Counted from the stretch's first letter, positions 7,234 to 16,184 are shown. The stretch: DNA of 18,091 nt from an uncultured Pseudomonas sp. (GCA_937863915.1 CALMID010000281.1:1-18091); one strand, 5' to 3'. Notes: a model not told the origin generated them from the letters alone. Numbers and translations: made by a program.

Positions 7234-8411
7234 AACTCGATCTCGACCTCAGCGGCCGCACGAGTCGCCTTGGCCCGCGCCGCATCGACTGTCACATCAC
7301 GCGCCAATGCCACACCCATGCGCCGCTGCCCGCTGACTTCCGGTTTGCCGAACAGACGCAAGGCGGTATCCGGTTCGGCCAGCGCCGCCCCGAGATTGCC
7401 GAAGCTGACCTGATCGGAACTGCCCTCCACCAGAATCACCGCCGAAGCCGACGGACCCTGCTGGCGAATCTGCGGAATCGGCAAACCGAGAATGGCCCGC
7501 GCATGCAGGGCAAACTCGGACAGATCCTGGGAGATCAGGGTCACCAAGCCCGTATCATGCGGCCGCGGCGAGACTTCGCTGAACCACACCTGATCGCCCT
7601 TGACGAACAGCTCGACACCGAACAGCCCCCGCCCGCCCAGCGCCTCGGTCACCGCCAGCGCAATGCGCTCGGACTCGGCCAGCGCCTTGGCACTCATGGC
7701 CTGCGGCTGCCAGGACTCGTGGTAATCGCCCTTGACCTGGCGATGACCAACCGGCGCACAGAAGCTGGTACCGCCGATATGGCGCACGGTGAGCAGGGTG
7801 ATCTCGTAATCGAAATCGATGAAGCCTTCGACTATCACCCGCCCCTTGCCGGCACGCCCGCCCTCCTGGGCATAGTCCCAGGCAGCCTCCAGCTCGGACT
7901 CGGCCCGCAACAGGCTTTGCCCCTTGCCGGACGAACTCATGATCGGCTTGACCACGCAAGGGTAACCCACGGCCTTCACCGCCTCGACGTAGTCGCCAAA
8001 GCTGTCGGCAAAACGGTAGGGCGACGTCGGCAGCCCCAACTCCTCGGCGGCCAGGCGACGGATACCCTCGCGATTCATGGTCAGCTGCGCGGCACGGGCC
8101 GTCGGAATCACCGTAAAGCCTTCGGCCTCCAGCTCAACCAGGGTATCGGTGGCGATGGCCTCGATCTCCGGCACGATAAAATGCGGCTGCTCCTTGAGAA
8201 TCACCGCACGCAGGGCATCACCATCGAGCATGTTGAGCACATGACTGCGGTGCGCCACCTGCATGGCCGGCGCATTGGCGTAGCGATCCACGGCAATCAC
8301 CTCGCAGCCCAGGCGCTGCAGCTCGATGACCACTTCCTTGCCCAGCTCCCCGGCCCCGCAGAACAACACGCGGGTAGCCGTGGCGGACAACGGCGTTCCA
8401 ATGCGACTCAT
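7230..8411 (-). CDS. purT: Formate-dependent phosphoribosylglycinamide formyltransferase (GAR transformylase 2)
   Basis: PurT makes formyl-GAR from GAR, formate and ATP, the tetrahydrofolate-independent version of the third step of purine synthesis. The 393-residue protein has the expected length. It shows an N-terminal nucleotide-binding fold ([13 protein letters not shown], 15-27), the family motif PEIEAIATD (81-89), and an ATP-grasp domain with [14 protein letters not shown] (153-166), ELFV (267-270) and metal/substrate-binding [11 protein letters not shown] (278-288). The C-terminal domain contains LFGKPEV and RRMGVALA. The start at 8411 follows the DUF1289 gene by 30 bases, and the end overlaps the SGNH hydrolase start by 4. 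PurL, for the next step, is encoded about 4 kb away in the same direction but in a separate unit. Confidence 0.97.
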   Translation of the reverse strand: MSRIGTPLSATATRVLFCGAGELGKEVVIELQRLGCEVIAVDRYANAPAMQVAHRSHVLNMLDGDALRAVILKEQPHFIVPEIEAIATDTLVELEAEGFTVIPTARAAQLTMNREGIRRLAAEELGLPTSPYRFADSFGDYVEAVKAVGYPCVVKPIMSSSGKGQSLLRAESELEAAWDYAQEGGRAGKGRVIVEGFIDFDYEITLLTVRHIGGTSFCAPVGHRQVKGDYHESWQPQAMSAKALAESERIALAVTEALGGRGLFGVELFVKGDQVWFSEVSPRPHDTGLVTLISQDLSEFALHARAILGLPIPQIRQQGPSASAVILVEGSSDQVSFGNLGAALAEPDTALRLFGKPEVSGQRRMGVALARDVTVDAARAKATRAAAEVEIEL

Positions 8412-8441
8412 GGCATTTCCTCAATCAGATAGGCAACAGAT

Positions 8442-8639
8442 TCAACCGGCCGGATGCAGCAAGCCCTGCTGACGGGCGCGCTCATGGCAACGCGCGAGCA
8501 CTTCGCGACGCTCGTGATTGTCCATGCGTCCCCAGCGGGTGATTTCGGCCGCCGTGCGCTGGCAACCGAGACAGATATCCTGCTCATCCAGCGCACAGAC
8601 ATGCACGCACGGAGATGGTACGGGAGGCTCCTGGATCAT
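8442..8639 (-). CDS. DUF1289 small four-cysteine protein
   Basis: This 65-residue protein has the DUF1289 pattern: C11 and C15 (CVHVC), then C23 and C26 (CLGC), followed by [20 protein letters not shown]. The CxxxC/CxxC arrangement suggests binding of zinc or an iron-sulfur cluster; no activity is established that I know of. The ATG at 8639 overlaps the stop codon of the upstream carbonic anhydrase-like gene (ATGA), so translation is probably coupled. It sits between that gene and purT in the compact leftward operon. Confidence 0.88.
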   Translation of the reverse strand: MIQEPPVPSPCVHVCALDEQDICLGCQRTAAEITRWGRMDNHERREVLARCHERARQQGLLHPAG

Positions 8640-9157
8640 TCATCCAGCGCCAGATCGCGCGCATAACGCTGGGCATTGTGCACATAGTGGGCGGCGCTGC
8701 CCTCCAACATCTTCTTCTGCGCCTCGGACAGCTCGCGCACCACTTTACCCGGGGAGCCCATCACCAGGCTGCCATCGGGAATTTCCTTCCCCTCGGCAAT
8801 CAGCGCGTTGGCGCCGATGATGCAGTGCTTGCCAATTTTGGCGCCATTGAGGATCACCGCGTTGATGCCGATCAGGCTGTAGTCGCCGACCGTGCAGCCA
8901 TGCAGCATCGCGTTGTGGCCGATGGTCACGCCCTTGCCGAGCGTCAGCGGGAAGCCCATGTCGGTATGCATCACCGTGCCATCCTGCACGTTGCTGTGCT
9001 CGCCGATATGGATCAGCTCGTTGTCCCCGCGCAGCACCGCGCCGAACCAGACACTGGCGCCGGCCTCCAGGCGAACCTTGCCCACCAGAGTGGCGTTCGG
9101 TGCAATCCAGCTTTCGGGATGGGCCTCGACACGCGACTGCCCCAGACGGTATTTCAT
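8636..9157 (-). CDS. Gamma carbonic anhydrase-like hexapeptide-repeat protein (YrdA/PaaY type)
   Basis: A 173-residue left-handed beta-helix protein built from hexapeptide repeats ([51 protein letters not shown]). The three metal-ligand histidines of gamma carbonic anhydrases are in place: His64 (VMHTD), His81 and His86 (GHNAMLHGC). Family members form trimers with a metal at each subunit interface. Some are carbonic anhydrases, while PaaY relatives are thioesterases, so the reaction is uncertain. The start at 9157 is chosen because GGAG lies 8-11 bases upstream and MKYRLG matches homologues; 33 further upstream codons would run into the Nudix gene. It follows the Nudix gene by 22 bases and overlaps the DUF1289 gene by 4. 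Confidence 0.93.
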   Translation of the reverse strand: MKYRLGQSRVEAHPESWIAPNATLVGKVRLEAGASVWFGAVLRGDNELIHIGEHSNVQDGTVMHTDMGFPLTLGKGVTIGHNAMLHGCTVGDYSLIGINAVILNGAKIGKHCIIGANALIAEGKEIPDGSLVMGSPGKVVRELSEAQKKMLEGSAAHYVHNAQRYARDLALDE

Positions 9158-9179
9158 CCTTTGCTCTCCACAGCCCGGC

Positions 9180-9782
9180 TCAGCCGAGCTTGATAAAGTG
9201 TTCCGGCGGCTCGTTGAGCGCAATGCCGGCATCGAACAGCAGGTTGACCAGCTCAACCACCATGATCGCCGTCAGCCCCCAGATCTTGAAGTCGCCATAG
9301 CGGTAGCTGGGCACATACCAGCTGCGCCCGAGGTAGTCGATACGGTGGGTCATCTCGCGCGGATCATCGCGAAAGAAGGCCAGCGGCACGCTGAACACCT
9401 GAGCGATCTCGCCATCGTTGGGCCGGTATTCGACGTAGTCCGGAACCAGGCCGACGATGGGCGTAACCTTGATGCCATGCCGCGACACTAAACTGCTCAG
9501 CGGCCCGAGCACTTCCACCAGCCCGGGCGCCAGACCGATTTCCTCTTCGGCCTCGCGCAGGGCGGTCATCACCAGGTCGGCATCGGTATCGTCACGCCGA
9601 CCACCAGGAAAGGCCACCTCACCACTGTGAGTGGAAAGGCCATGAGCACGCAGGGTTAGCACCAGCTCGGGTTCATCACTGCGCGTGATCGGCACCAGTA
9701 CCGCAGCCTCGGGGAAATCACTGGCAAGGGTCAGCTGTTGCGGTTGATAGCCCTGCACGCGGCGGAGCAGTTCATCCAGCAT
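9180..9782 (-). CDS. CoA pyrophosphatase, Nudix family (NudL/UPF0035 type)
   Basis: Probably hydrolyses CoA or related pyrophosphates to phosphopantetheine and 3',5'-ADP. The 200-residue protein has the Nudix box at residues 60-83 (the ends read GGRRD and REAEEEIGL), which supplies the metal-binding glutamates. The CoA-subfamily signature lies just before it: [20 protein letters not shown] at residues 42-61. It is the first gene of the leftward string that continues through the gamma carbonic anhydrase-like gene to purT. Upstream is a 157-bp gap to a divergent gene. The ribosome binding site before ATG 9782 is poor (GAG about 9 bases upstream). Confidence 0.92.
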   Translation of the reverse strand: MLDELLRRVQGYQPQQLTLASDFPEAAVLVPITRSDEPELVLTLRAHGLSTHSGEVAFPGGRRDDTDADLVMTALREAEEEIGLAPGLVEVLGPLSSLVSRHGIKVTPIVGLVPDYVEYRPNDGEIAQVFSVPLAFFRDDPREMTHRIDYLGRSWYVPSYRYGDFKIWGLTAIMVVELVNLLFDAGIALNEPPEHFIKLG

Positions 9783-9904
9783 GATGGTTCTCGGGCAGAC
9801 ATTAATAGACGAATGATTGCACGATCACCGGCATCGCCCAAGGCCCCGATTCAGCCAAACTCGCGCACCCGGCAAAGGTTGGCTCGCGCGCTGCGGGGCT
9901 GCAC

Positions 9905-9910
9905 TAGACT
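9905..9910 (+). promoter_or_regulatory. Candidate -10 box for the 90-residue protein gene
   Basis: TAGACT matches four of six consensus positions and lies 29 bases before the ATG at 9940, with GGAG in between. The nearest -35-like sequence, TTGGCT at 9889-9894, is only 10 bases upstream, so no proper -35 is visible. Confidence 0.25.
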
Positions 9911-9939
9911 GACCCTGTCACGACCCGGAGCAGCCGACC

Positions 9940-10212
9940 ATGCAAATCCCCGAAGATGCCCTGACCAATCACGTGGTGACTATCTGCCTGCAGGGCGGCG
10001 CCACGCTCGGTCCATTCAACGCCACCTGGAGCAAGGACAAGGGCGGCGATGTGCGCGAACTGAGCCGCGAATATGACCGTTTCCTGCAAGGCGGCGAGCA
10101 GAAGCGCTTCAAGTTCCACCTGCACGACACCTATAGCAACTCGGTGCACACGCTGATTGTCGATTTCCGCCAGATAACCGGCATTTACGATCATATCCAG
10201 CTGAGCAGTTAA
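9940..10212 (+). CDS. Conserved-looking hypothetical protein, 90 residues
   Basis: I do not recognise a family. The product is soluble, with no signal peptide or membrane segment. It mixes hydrophobic strands (HVVTICLQGG, TLIVDFRQITGIYDHIQL) with a charged middle (SKDKGGDVRELSREYDRFLQ and GGEQKRFKFHLHDT), suggesting a small alpha/beta domain. It is judged real because GGAG sits 10-13 bases before ATG 9940, the codons have the GC-rich third positions of neighbouring genes, and the gene fills the space between the Nudix genes on the expected strand. It has no cysteine ligand cluster (one Cys only). It may be co-transcribed with the zinc-ribbon Nudix gene 79 bases downstream. Confidence 0.72.
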   Translation: MQIPEDALTNHVVTICLQGGATLGPFNATWSKDKGGDVRELSREYDRFLQGGEQKRFKFHLHDTYSNSVHTLIVDFRQITGIYDHIQLSS

Positions 10213-10291
10213 GGCTTTCAACTGGCGCTCCGTCGGATAAAGTAGGCCATCGGCTGCCCTGTGCGCAGCATGGCTATACCAAGGAGCCCCG

Positions 10292-10846
10292 ATGAAATTC
10301 TGCAGCCAGTGCGGCGGCCCCATCAGCCAGCGCATTCCCGCCGGCGACAACCGCCCGCGCCATGTCTGCGAGCACTGCGCCACCGTGCACTACCAGAACC
10401 CGCGCATCGTCGCCGGCTGCCTGCCGGTATGGGGCGAGCAGGTTCTGCTGTGCCGCCGCGCCATCGAGCCGCGCCGCGGCTTCTGGACGCTGCCGGCCGG
10501 CTTCATGGAGAACGGCGAGACCTTGGAGCAGGCCGCCGCACGGGAAACCCTGGAAGAAGCCTGCGCCCGGGTGGACAACCTGCGCCTGTACACCCTCTTC
10601 GACCTACCGCACATCAGCCAGGTGTACATGCTGTTTCTTGCCGAGCTGCGCGATCTCGACTTTGCCGCCGGCGAAGAGAGCCTGGAGGTCCGGCTTTTCC
10701 AGCAGCACGAGATCCCCTGGTCAGAGTTAGCTTTCCCCACGATCGGCCGCACTCTAGAATGCTACTTCGCCGATCGCGTGCAGCAGGTCTTCCCGCTGCG
10801 CAACGAGGCCATCGCGCCACTCTCGGCGACCTACAAGAAATCCTGA
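10292..10846 (+). CDS. Nudix hydrolase with N-terminal zinc ribbon
   Basis: A 184-residue Nudix hydrolase. The N-terminus is a zinc ribbon with Cys4-Cys7 (CSQCG) and Cys26-Cys29 (CEHC), followed by HYQNPRIVAGCLPV. The Nudix box begins at Gly70 (AGFMENGETLE) and ends RETLEEACA at residues 84-92; the usual Gly after the paired glutamates is Cys91. Family members cleave nucleoside diphosphates linked to other groups (ADP-ribose, NADH or similar), but the exact substrate cannot be read here. AAGGAG lies 5 bases before ATG 10292. It is followed after 36 bases by the L,D-transpeptidase gene. NudC-type NADH pyrophosphatases are larger and have the ribbon in the middle, so this is a different subgroup. 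Confidence 0.9.
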   Translation: MKFCSQCGGPISQRIPAGDNRPRHVCEHCATVHYQNPRIVAGCLPVWGEQVLLCRRAIEPRRGFWTLPAGFMENGETLEQAAARETLEEACARVDNLRLYTLFDLPHISQVYMLFLAELRDLDFAAGEESLEVRLFQQHEIPWSELAFPTIGRTLECYFADRVQQVFPLRNEAIAPLSATYKKS

Positions 10847-10882
10847 CCTTTTGCGGTCCCAGCTTCAGGGAAATTGCGTCAC

Positions 10883-11386
10883 ATGCGTTGGTTGCTAGCT
10901 GCTTTGTGTGTCTTCTTCACCGCGTTTTCCAGCGCCAGCGCCAGCCCGACGCTGTCCGGCAGCCGTATCGACAAGGTGCTGGTGGTCAAGTCCGAGCGCA
11001 CTCTGCAGCTGATCCAGCGCGGCAAGGTACTCAAGTCCTATCGTGTCTCGCTGGGCAAGCAGCCCGACGGCCCGAAGATGCGCGAAGGCGACCAGCGCAC
11101 GCCGGAGGGCTTTTACTGGATCGACTGGCGCAAGACCAGTGACAAGTTCAACCTGTCCATGCACATCTCCTATCCCAATGCCCGCGACGCCGCCAAGGCC
11201 CGTGCCAAAGGCGTTCCACCAGGCGGCATGATCATGATTCACGGCACGCCGATCGACGAGGAGTATCCCGAGTGGTACTTCAACACCCTGGACTGGACCG
11301 AAGGCTGCATCGCCATGAAGAACGCCGACATGCGTGAGGTCTGGAACCTGGTCAAGGACGGTACGCTGATCGAAATTCGCCCCTGA
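10883..11386 (+). CDS. Secreted L,D-transpeptidase family protein (YkuD domain)
   Basis: Probably acts on peptidoglycan in the periplasm. The 167-residue precursor has a signal peptide of about 20 residues (MRWLLAALCVFFTAFSSASA) and a single YkuD domain. It shows VLVVKSERTLQLIQRGKVLK, the RTPEGFYWIDW segment, and the catalytic pair His120 (MIMIHGTP) and Cys142 (DWTEGCIAMKN). This corresponds to the HxxxSHGC-type active site with Thr-Glu in place of Ser-His. No LysM domain is present. The ATG at 10883 is preferred; a TTG at 10874 is in frame but only 3 bases from the purine-rich CAGGG. The gene ends 19 bases before a strong terminator. The exact reaction (3-3 crosslinking, lipoprotein attachment or other) is unknown. 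Confidence 0.92.
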   Translation: MRWLLAALCVFFTAFSSASASPTLSGSRIDKVLVVKSERTLQLIQRGKVLKSYRVSLGKQPDGPKMREGDQRTPEGFYWIDWRKTSDKFNLSMHISYPNARDAAKARAKGVPPGGMIMIHGTPIDEEYPEWYFNTLDWTEGCIAMKNADMREVWNLVKDGTLIEIRP

Positions 11387-11405
11387 GCCACTGTTTCAGT
11401 CATGC

Positions 11406-11431
11406 AAAAGGCGCCCGCAGGCGCCTTTTTT
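11406..11431. terminator. Bidirectional rho-independent terminator
   Basis: GGCGCC (11410-11415) and GGCGCC (11420-11425) pair around a CGCA loop, with four A before and six T after. It lies between the converging L,D-transpeptidase and NIF3-like genes and can serve both. It is nearly identical to the terminator at 1466-1492. Confidence 0.9.
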
Positions 11432-11444
11432 CATGGCCGAATAC

Positions 11445-11762
11445 TCAGAACTGCAGATCAGACAGACGCCAGACCTCGAAAGCCGGTGTCTGGTAGGGAT
11501 GACTGCTCTTGAGCGCCTTGACCACGGCATGAATCAGCTCATCGGCCACCACCAGCTCGACCTTCCACTCGCTGACCTGCTCAACGGCACCAACCGCTCC
11601 CACGAACGGCTCGCTACCTTCCAGCGGTCGAAACTGCCCCTGCCCCAGCACCTGCCAGCAGCAACTGTCGTACTGACCAATGCGCCCGCCACCGGCAGCA
11701 AATACCGCAGCTTTGACGGGTTCCACATGACTATCTGGCACATAGAAGCACAGCTTGTACAT
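11445..11762 (-). CDS. NIF3/YqfO-like small protein (CutA/PII-type fold)
   Basis: A 105-residue stand-alone protein resembling the PII-like insert of larger NIF3/YqfO proteins. It shows YKLCFYVPDSHVEPVKAAVF, then GGGRIGQYDSCCWQ, GQFRPLEGSEPFVGAVG and the C-terminal SSHPYQTPAFEVWRL. That order of motifs (GxIGxYxxCxW, then HPYxxPAF) is typical of the family. The dinuclear metal-binding NIF3 core is not present, so it is not a complete NIF3 enzyme, and its role is unknown. A strong GGAGGGG lies 4-10 bases before ATG 11762, which is preferred over the ATG four codons upstream. It terminates at the shared hairpin at 11406-11431. Confidence 0.87.
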   Translation of the reverse strand: MYKLCFYVPDSHVEPVKAAVFAAGGGRIGQYDSCCWQVLGQGQFRPLEGSEPFVGAVGAVEQVSEWKVELVVADELIHAVVKALKSSHPYQTPAFEVWRLSDLQF

Positions 11763-11919
11763 CCACCCCTCCAAGATGCTGATTGCTCAACCGCGCGGTC
11801 AGCCGCAAGCAAGCGGCCAGGCGCAAACCTTGAAAGAATCCTGCCACAGATGCTGGCACTTTGCCTTAAGCCGGACTTAAGCCTGTTGAGAGCCAGCTCA
11901 CAGGAATGCCCGACGAGCG

Positions 11920-12201
11920 TCAGCGCGATGCGCCGTCACGGCCGGTGAAACGGCGCCAGCGGGCCCGCCAGCCAGTGGCCGGCGGCGCATGGCTGCCATC
12001 GCAGTAGGGCAAACGAGCCGAACGCCCGCAGCGGCAGAGCAGCAGCAAGCGCGCCTTGTCTACCTTGAACTGCAGGGCGGCGGCACAGGCCTGAGTACAA
12101 TCGGGAAGCGCGGACGAGCGCCCGCAGGTGCACAGCGATAGGTGATCGCCCGGCTCGACCGGGCGCACCTCGGGAAGCAGGGACGGCTGGGAATCGCTCA
12201 T
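11920..12201 (-). CDS. Tandem CDGSH-type iron-sulfur protein
   Basis: A 93-residue protein with two CDGSH-like sites, which in this family bind 2Fe-2S clusters. The second site is canonical: Cys56, Cys58, Cys67, His71 ([16 protein letters not shown]). The first has the same spacing but Cys at the fourth ligand: Cys24, Cys26, Cys35, Cys39 ([16 protein letters not shown]). The C-terminus is basic ([11 protein letters not shown]). The ATG at 12201 is 19 bases after the purL stop codon, in the same direction, so it may be co-transcribed with purL. Upstream in-frame codons overlap purL and carry no similarity. Electron transfer or iron-sulfur handling is the family expectation; the partner is unknown. 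Confidence 0.87.
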   Translation of the reverse strand: MSDSQPSLLPEVRPVEPGDHLSLCTCGRSSALPDCTQACAAALQFKVDKARLLLLCRCGRSARLPYCDGSHAPPATGWRARWRRFTGRDGASR

Positions 12202-12220
12202 ACCCACCGCCCCGAGCGAC

Positions 12221-15200
12221 TTACTCGACCCAGGCCCGCGCATTGCGGAACATGCGCATCCAGCCGCCATCTTCCTGCCACTCGTCCGGGCGCCAGGAGT
12301 TCTGCACGGCACGGAACACGCGCTCCGGGTGCGGCATCATGATGGTCACGCGACCGTCACGGTTGCACAGGCCGGTGATACCGCGCGGCGAACCGTTGGG
12401 GTTGGCCGGGTAGGTTTCAGTGACCTTGCCATGGTTGTCGATAAAGCGCAGCGCCACATTGCCGGACAGATCGGCCTCGAGCAGGGCTTCCTCGCTTTCG
12501 AACTCGGCATGCCCTTCACCGTGGGCGATAGCGATCGGCAGGCGCGAGCCGGCCATACCGCGCAGGAAGATCGAGGCCGACTCCTGCACCTGAACCATGG
12601 CCACGCGCGCCTCGAACTGCTCAGAGCGGTTACGGACGAAATGCGGCCAGGCCTCGCTGCCCGGAATCAGCTCGTGCAGGTTGCTCATCATCTGGCAGCC
12701 GTTGCACACGCCAAGGGCAAAGCTGTCCTTGCGCTCGAAGAACGCCTGGAAGGCATCGCGGGCGCGGTTATTGAACAGCACCGACTTGGCCCAGCCCTCA
12801 CCGGCACCCAGCACGTCGCCGTAGGAGAAGCCGCCGCAGGCCACCAGGCCCTTGAACTCTTCCAGACTGACGCGACCGGCGAGGATATCGCTCATGTGCA
12901 CGTCGATGGCGCGGAAGCCGGCGCGATCGAAGGCCGCGGCCATCTCGACCTGACCGTTGACGCCCTGCTCGCGCAGGATGGCAACCTGCGGACGCACGCC
13001 ACTCTTGATGTAGGGCGCGGCGATGTCCTGATTGACGTCGAACGACAGTTTGACCGACAAGCCCGGATTGTCTTCATCAAGCAGGCTGTCGAACTCCTGA
13101 TCGGCGCACACGGCGTTATCGCGCAGGCGCTGAATCTGGTAGCTGGTCTCGCTCCAGGTGCGCTGCAGCACGCGACGCGAGCCGCTGAACAGCTGCTGGC
13201 CATTGAGGGTCAGCAGCACCTCGTCGCCATTGACCGGCTGACCGAGCACCGCCACGCAGTCGCCCAGGCCCGCCGCACTGAACTGCGCCAGCACTTCTTC
13301 GCTGTCGTCCTGATGCACCTGAATCAGTGCACCCAGCTCTTCGTTGAACAGCACCGCCGCTGCTTCGGCCGCATCATCGGCCAGCGCATCGAGGTTCAGG
13401 CTCAGACCGCAGTGACCGGCGAACGCCATCTCCACGGCCGTGGCCAGCAGGCCGCCGTCGGAGCGGTCGTGATAGGCGAGCAGCTTGCCATCGGCATTCA
13501 GGCCCTGGATCACGGCGAAGAAGGCCTTGAGGTCCTCGGCATCATCGACATCCGGCACATCACGACCGAGCTGGCCGTAGACCTGAGCCAGGATCGAAGC
13601 ACCCAGGCGGTTCTGCCCGCGACCGAGGTCGATCAGAATCAGGTCGGTCTCGCCCTTGTCCAGGCGCAGTTGCGGGGTCAGGGTCTTGCGGATATCAGTC
13701 ACCGGGGCAAAGCCCGACACGATCAGCGACAGCGGCGAGGTCACGCTCTTCTCGCCCTGTTCGTCCTGCCAGCGGGTCTTCATGGACATGGAGTCCTTGC
13801 CCACCGGAATGGTGATGCCCAGCGCCGGGCACAGCTCCATGCCCACCGCCTTCACGGTGTCGTACAGGCGCGCGTCTTCACCCGGGTGGCCGGCAGCCGC
13901 CATCCAGTTGGCCGACAGCTTGATGTCGGACAGCTGGGCAATGCTGGAGGCCGCCAGGTTGGTCAGGGTTTCACCAATGGCCATACGCCCGGAAGCGGCG
14001 GCATCGAGCAGCGCCATCGGCGTGCGCTCACCCATGGCCATGGCTTCGCCGGTGTAGACATCGAAGCTGGTGGCGGTCACGGCACAGTCGGCCACCGGCA
14101 CCTGCCACGGGCCGACCATCTGATCGCGCGCCACCAGACCGGTAATGGTGCGGTCGCCGATGGTGATCAGGAAGTTCTTGCTGGCCACTGCCGGGTGATG
14201 CAGAACACGGCTGACGGCCTCGCGCAGATCGATCTGCGCGGCATTGAAATCATCGCCCAGCGCCTCTTCACGGCTGGCGCTACGGTGCATGCGCGGCGTC
14301 TTGCCGAGCAGCACGTTGAGCGGCATGTCCACCGGCTTGTTGCCGAAATGGCTGTCGGTAACGGTCAGATGCAGCTCTTCGGTGGCCTCACCGACCACGG
14401 CAAACGGACAACGCTCACGCTCGCAGATGGCCTTGAAACGCTCGAAGTCGGCGGCATCCACGCTCATCACGTAGCGTTCCTGCGACTCGTTGCACCAGAT
14501 TTCGTGCGGGGCCATGCCCGGCTCGTCATTGGGCACGTTGCGCAGTTCGAAGCGACCGCCACGGCCACCGTCATTGATCAGCTCCGGCAGGGCATTGGAG
14601 ATACCGCCGGCACCGACGTCATGGATGAACTTGATCGGGTTCTGCTCGCCCAGCTGCCAGCAGCGGTCGATGACTTCCTGACAGCGACGTTCCATTTCCG
14701 GGTTGTCGCGCTGTACCGAGGCGAAATCCAGGTCAGCCGAACTGGCACCGGTGGCCATCGAAGAAGCCGCGCCGCCACCCAGGCCGATCAGCATGGCCGG
14801 GCCGCCGAGCACGATCAGCTTGGCGCCGACCGAAATCTCGCCCTTCTGCACATGCTCCTCACGGATGTTGCCCATGCCGCCGGCCAGCATGATCGGCTTG
14901 TGGTAACCGCGCACTTCCTCGCCGCGCGGGGTCGTCACGGATTGCTCGAAGGTACGGAAATAGCCGGTCAGTGCCGGGCGACCGAATTCGTTGTTGAACG
15001 CCGCGCCACCCAGCGGGCCTTCGACCATGATATCCAGTGCGCTGACGATGCGCTCCGGCTTGCCGTAGGGTTTTTCCCACGGTTGCACGAAGCCCGGAAT
15101 CTGCAGGTTGGACACGGTGAAGCCGACCAGACCGGCCTTGGGCTTGGCACCGCGACCGGTGGCACCCTCGTCACGGATCTCGCCGCCCGAACCGGTGGAA

Positions 15201-16117
15201 GCACCGGGGAATGGCGCGATGGCGGTCGGATGGTTGTGCGTCTCGACCTTCATCAGAATATGTACCGGCTCCTGGGACGCGGCGTACTCGCGGGTCTCGG
15301 GATTCGGGTAGAAGCGCCCGGCGACGTTGCCGACAATCACCGCGGCGTTGTCCTTGTAGGCCGACAGAACACCCTCGCCATGCATCTGGTAGGTGTTCTT
15401 GATCATGCCGAACAGCGACTTGTCCTGAGCCTGACCGTCGATATCCCAGCTGGCATTGAAGATCTTGTGCCGGCAATGCTCGGAGTTGGCCTGGGCAAAC
15501 ATCATCAGCTCGACGTCATGGGGGTTGCGCCCCAGCTCGGTGAAGCTCTGTACCAGATAGTCGATTTCGTCTTCGGCCAGGGCCAGACCCAGTTCGACGT
15601 TGGCCTTTTCCAGCGCGGCGCGACCGCCACCGAGCACATCCACGGCCGTCAGCGGTTTGGGCTGGGCATGGCTGAACAGTGGCGCGGCTTCTTCCAGAGT
15701 GCCCAGTACCAGCTGCGTCATGCGGTCATGCAGACGGGAGGCAACGGCGGCAGCTTCGGCCTCGTTCAGCTCACCGCTGACGTAATAGGCAATACCGCGC
15801 TCCAGACGCTGAATCTTGGCCAGGCCGCAGTTACGCGCGATATCGCTGGCCTTGCTCGCCCACGGCGAAATGGTGCCGAAGCGCGGCACCACCAGGAACA
15901 GACGGCCAGTGGGTTCCTGCACCGGCACACTCGGGCCGTACTTGAGCAGGCGCGCCAGCACCTGCTCCTCTTCGGCCAGGAGCTGCCCGGTCACATCGGC
16001 GAAGTGGGCAAACTCGGCGTACAGCCCGGTAACGCCAGGGGCAACCTGGGTCAGTTGGTCGAGCAGTTTGCCGTGACGGAAGGCAGAAAGGGCGGGAGCG
16101 CCGCGCAGGATGAGCAT
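12221..16117 (-). CDS. purL: Phosphoribosylformylglycinamidine synthase (large, fused type)
   Basis: PurL converts formyl-GAR, glutamine and ATP to FGAM, the fourth step of purine synthesis. The 1298-residue protein is the full fused form. It has an N-terminal PurS-like domain and linker ([20 protein letters not shown], 80-99), synthetase halves with [15 protein letters not shown] (208-222), [17 protein letters not shown] (291-307) and [11 protein letters not shown], and a C-terminal glutamine amidotransferase. Its triad is Cys1138 (GVCNGCQ), His1263 and Glu1265 (MPHPERVF), each three residues beyond the E. coli positions C1135, H1260 and E1262. The start at 16117 ([14 protein letters not shown]) agrees with homologues; the frame opens at 16186 but that extension covers the leader. 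The ribosome binding site is weak (CAGAGG, about 11 bases away). The CDGSH protein gene follows 19 bases downstream. Confidence 0.98.
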   Translation of the reverse strand: MLILRGAPALSAFRHGKLLDQLTQVAPGVTGLYAEFAHFADVTGQLLAEEEQVLARLLKYGPSVPVQEPTGRLFLVVPRFGTISPWASKASDIARNCGLAKIQRLERGIAYYVSGELNEAEAAAVASRLHDRMTQLVLGTLEEAAPLFSHAQPKPLTAVDVLGGGRAALEKANVELGLALAEDEIDYLVQSFTELGRNPHDVELMMFAQANSEHCRHKIFNASWDIDGQAQDKSLFGMIKNTYQMHGEGVLSAYKDNAAVIVGNVAGRFYPNPETREYAASQEPVHILMKVETHNHPTAIAPFPGASTGSGGEIRDEGATGRGAKPKAGLVGFTVSNLQIPGFVQPWEKPYGKPERIVSALDIMVEGPLGGAAFNNEFGRPALTGYFRTFEQSVTTPRGEEVRGYHKPIMLAGGMGNIREEHVQKGEISVGAKLIVLGGPAMLIGLGGGAASSMATGASSADLDFASVQRDNPEMERRCQEVIDRCWQLGEQNPIKFIHDVGAGGISNALPELINDGGRGGRFELRNVPNDEPGMAPHEIWCNESQERYVMSVDAADFERFKAICERERCPFAVVGEATEELHLTVTDSHFGNKPVDMPLNVLLGKTPRMHRSASREEALGDDFNAAQIDLREAVSRVLHHPAVASKNFLITIGDRTITGLVARDQMVGPWQVPVADCAVTATSFDVYTGEAMAMGERTPMALLDAAASGRMAIGETLTNLAASSIAQLSDIKLSANWMAAAGHPGEDARLYDTVKAVGMELCPALGITIPVGKDSMSMKTRWQDEQGEKSVTSPLSLIVSGFAPVTDIRKTLTPQLRLDKGETDLILIDLGRGQNRLGASILAQVYGQLGRDVPDVDDAEDLKAFFAVIQGLNADGKLLAYHDRSDGGLLATAVEMAFAGHCGLSLNLDALADDAAEAAAVLFNEELGALIQVHQDDSEEVLAQFSAAGLGDCVAVLGQPVNGDEVLLTLNGQQLFSGSRRVLQRTWSETSYQIQRLRDNAVCADQEFDSLLDEDNPGLSVKLSFDVNQDIAAPYIKSGVRPQVAILREQGVNGQVEMAAAFDRAGFRAIDVHMSDILAGRVSLEEFKGLVACGGFSYGDVLGAGEGWAKSVLFNNRARDAFQAFFERKDSFALGVCNGCQMMSNLHELIPGSEAWPHFVRNRSEQFEARVAMVQVQESASIFLRGMAGSRLPIAIAHGEGHAEFESEEALLEADLSGNVALRFIDNHGKVTETYPANPNGSPRGITGLCNRDGRVTIMMPHPERVFRAVQNSWRPDEWQEDGGWMRMFRNARAWVE

Positions 16118-16151
16118 TGTCAGAACAGCCTCTGGAGACGATGACGGTGGG

Positions 16152-16170
16152 GGTCGACCAATTGGTGACC
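16152..16170. repeat. Near-perfect 19-bp palindrome in the purL leader
   Basis: The sequence GGTCGACCAATTGGTGACC has a perfect 10-bp core, ACCAATTGGT, with outer arms GGTC/GACC offset by one base. It lies between the purL -10 candidate (16185-16190) and the purL ATG at 16117, so it could be an operator or a hairpin in the mRNA leader. It does not resemble the E. coli PurR box. Confidence 0.6.
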
Positions 16171-16184
16171 CGCAGAGGCCGTGC

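Noticed and set aside
7503..8432. A 309-codon frame on the + strand opposite purT
   Set aside because: Shadow of purT with no recognisable domain.
9783..9939. Search for a promoter of the CoA Nudix operon
   Set aside because: Only TATTAA resembles a -10 box and no -35 stands at the right distance.
11832..11845. A sigma-54-like element (TGGCA...TTTC) on the minus strand before the NIF3-like gene
   Set aside because: The -12 part reads TTTC, not TTGC, and the match is too partial to call.
12329..16144. A 1271-codon open frame on the + strand opposite purL
   Set aside because: It is antisense to the clearly real purL and its translation is rich in His, Gln, Arg and Gly without domain structure. 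Long antisense frames are expected opposite GC-rich genes with strong third-position bias.
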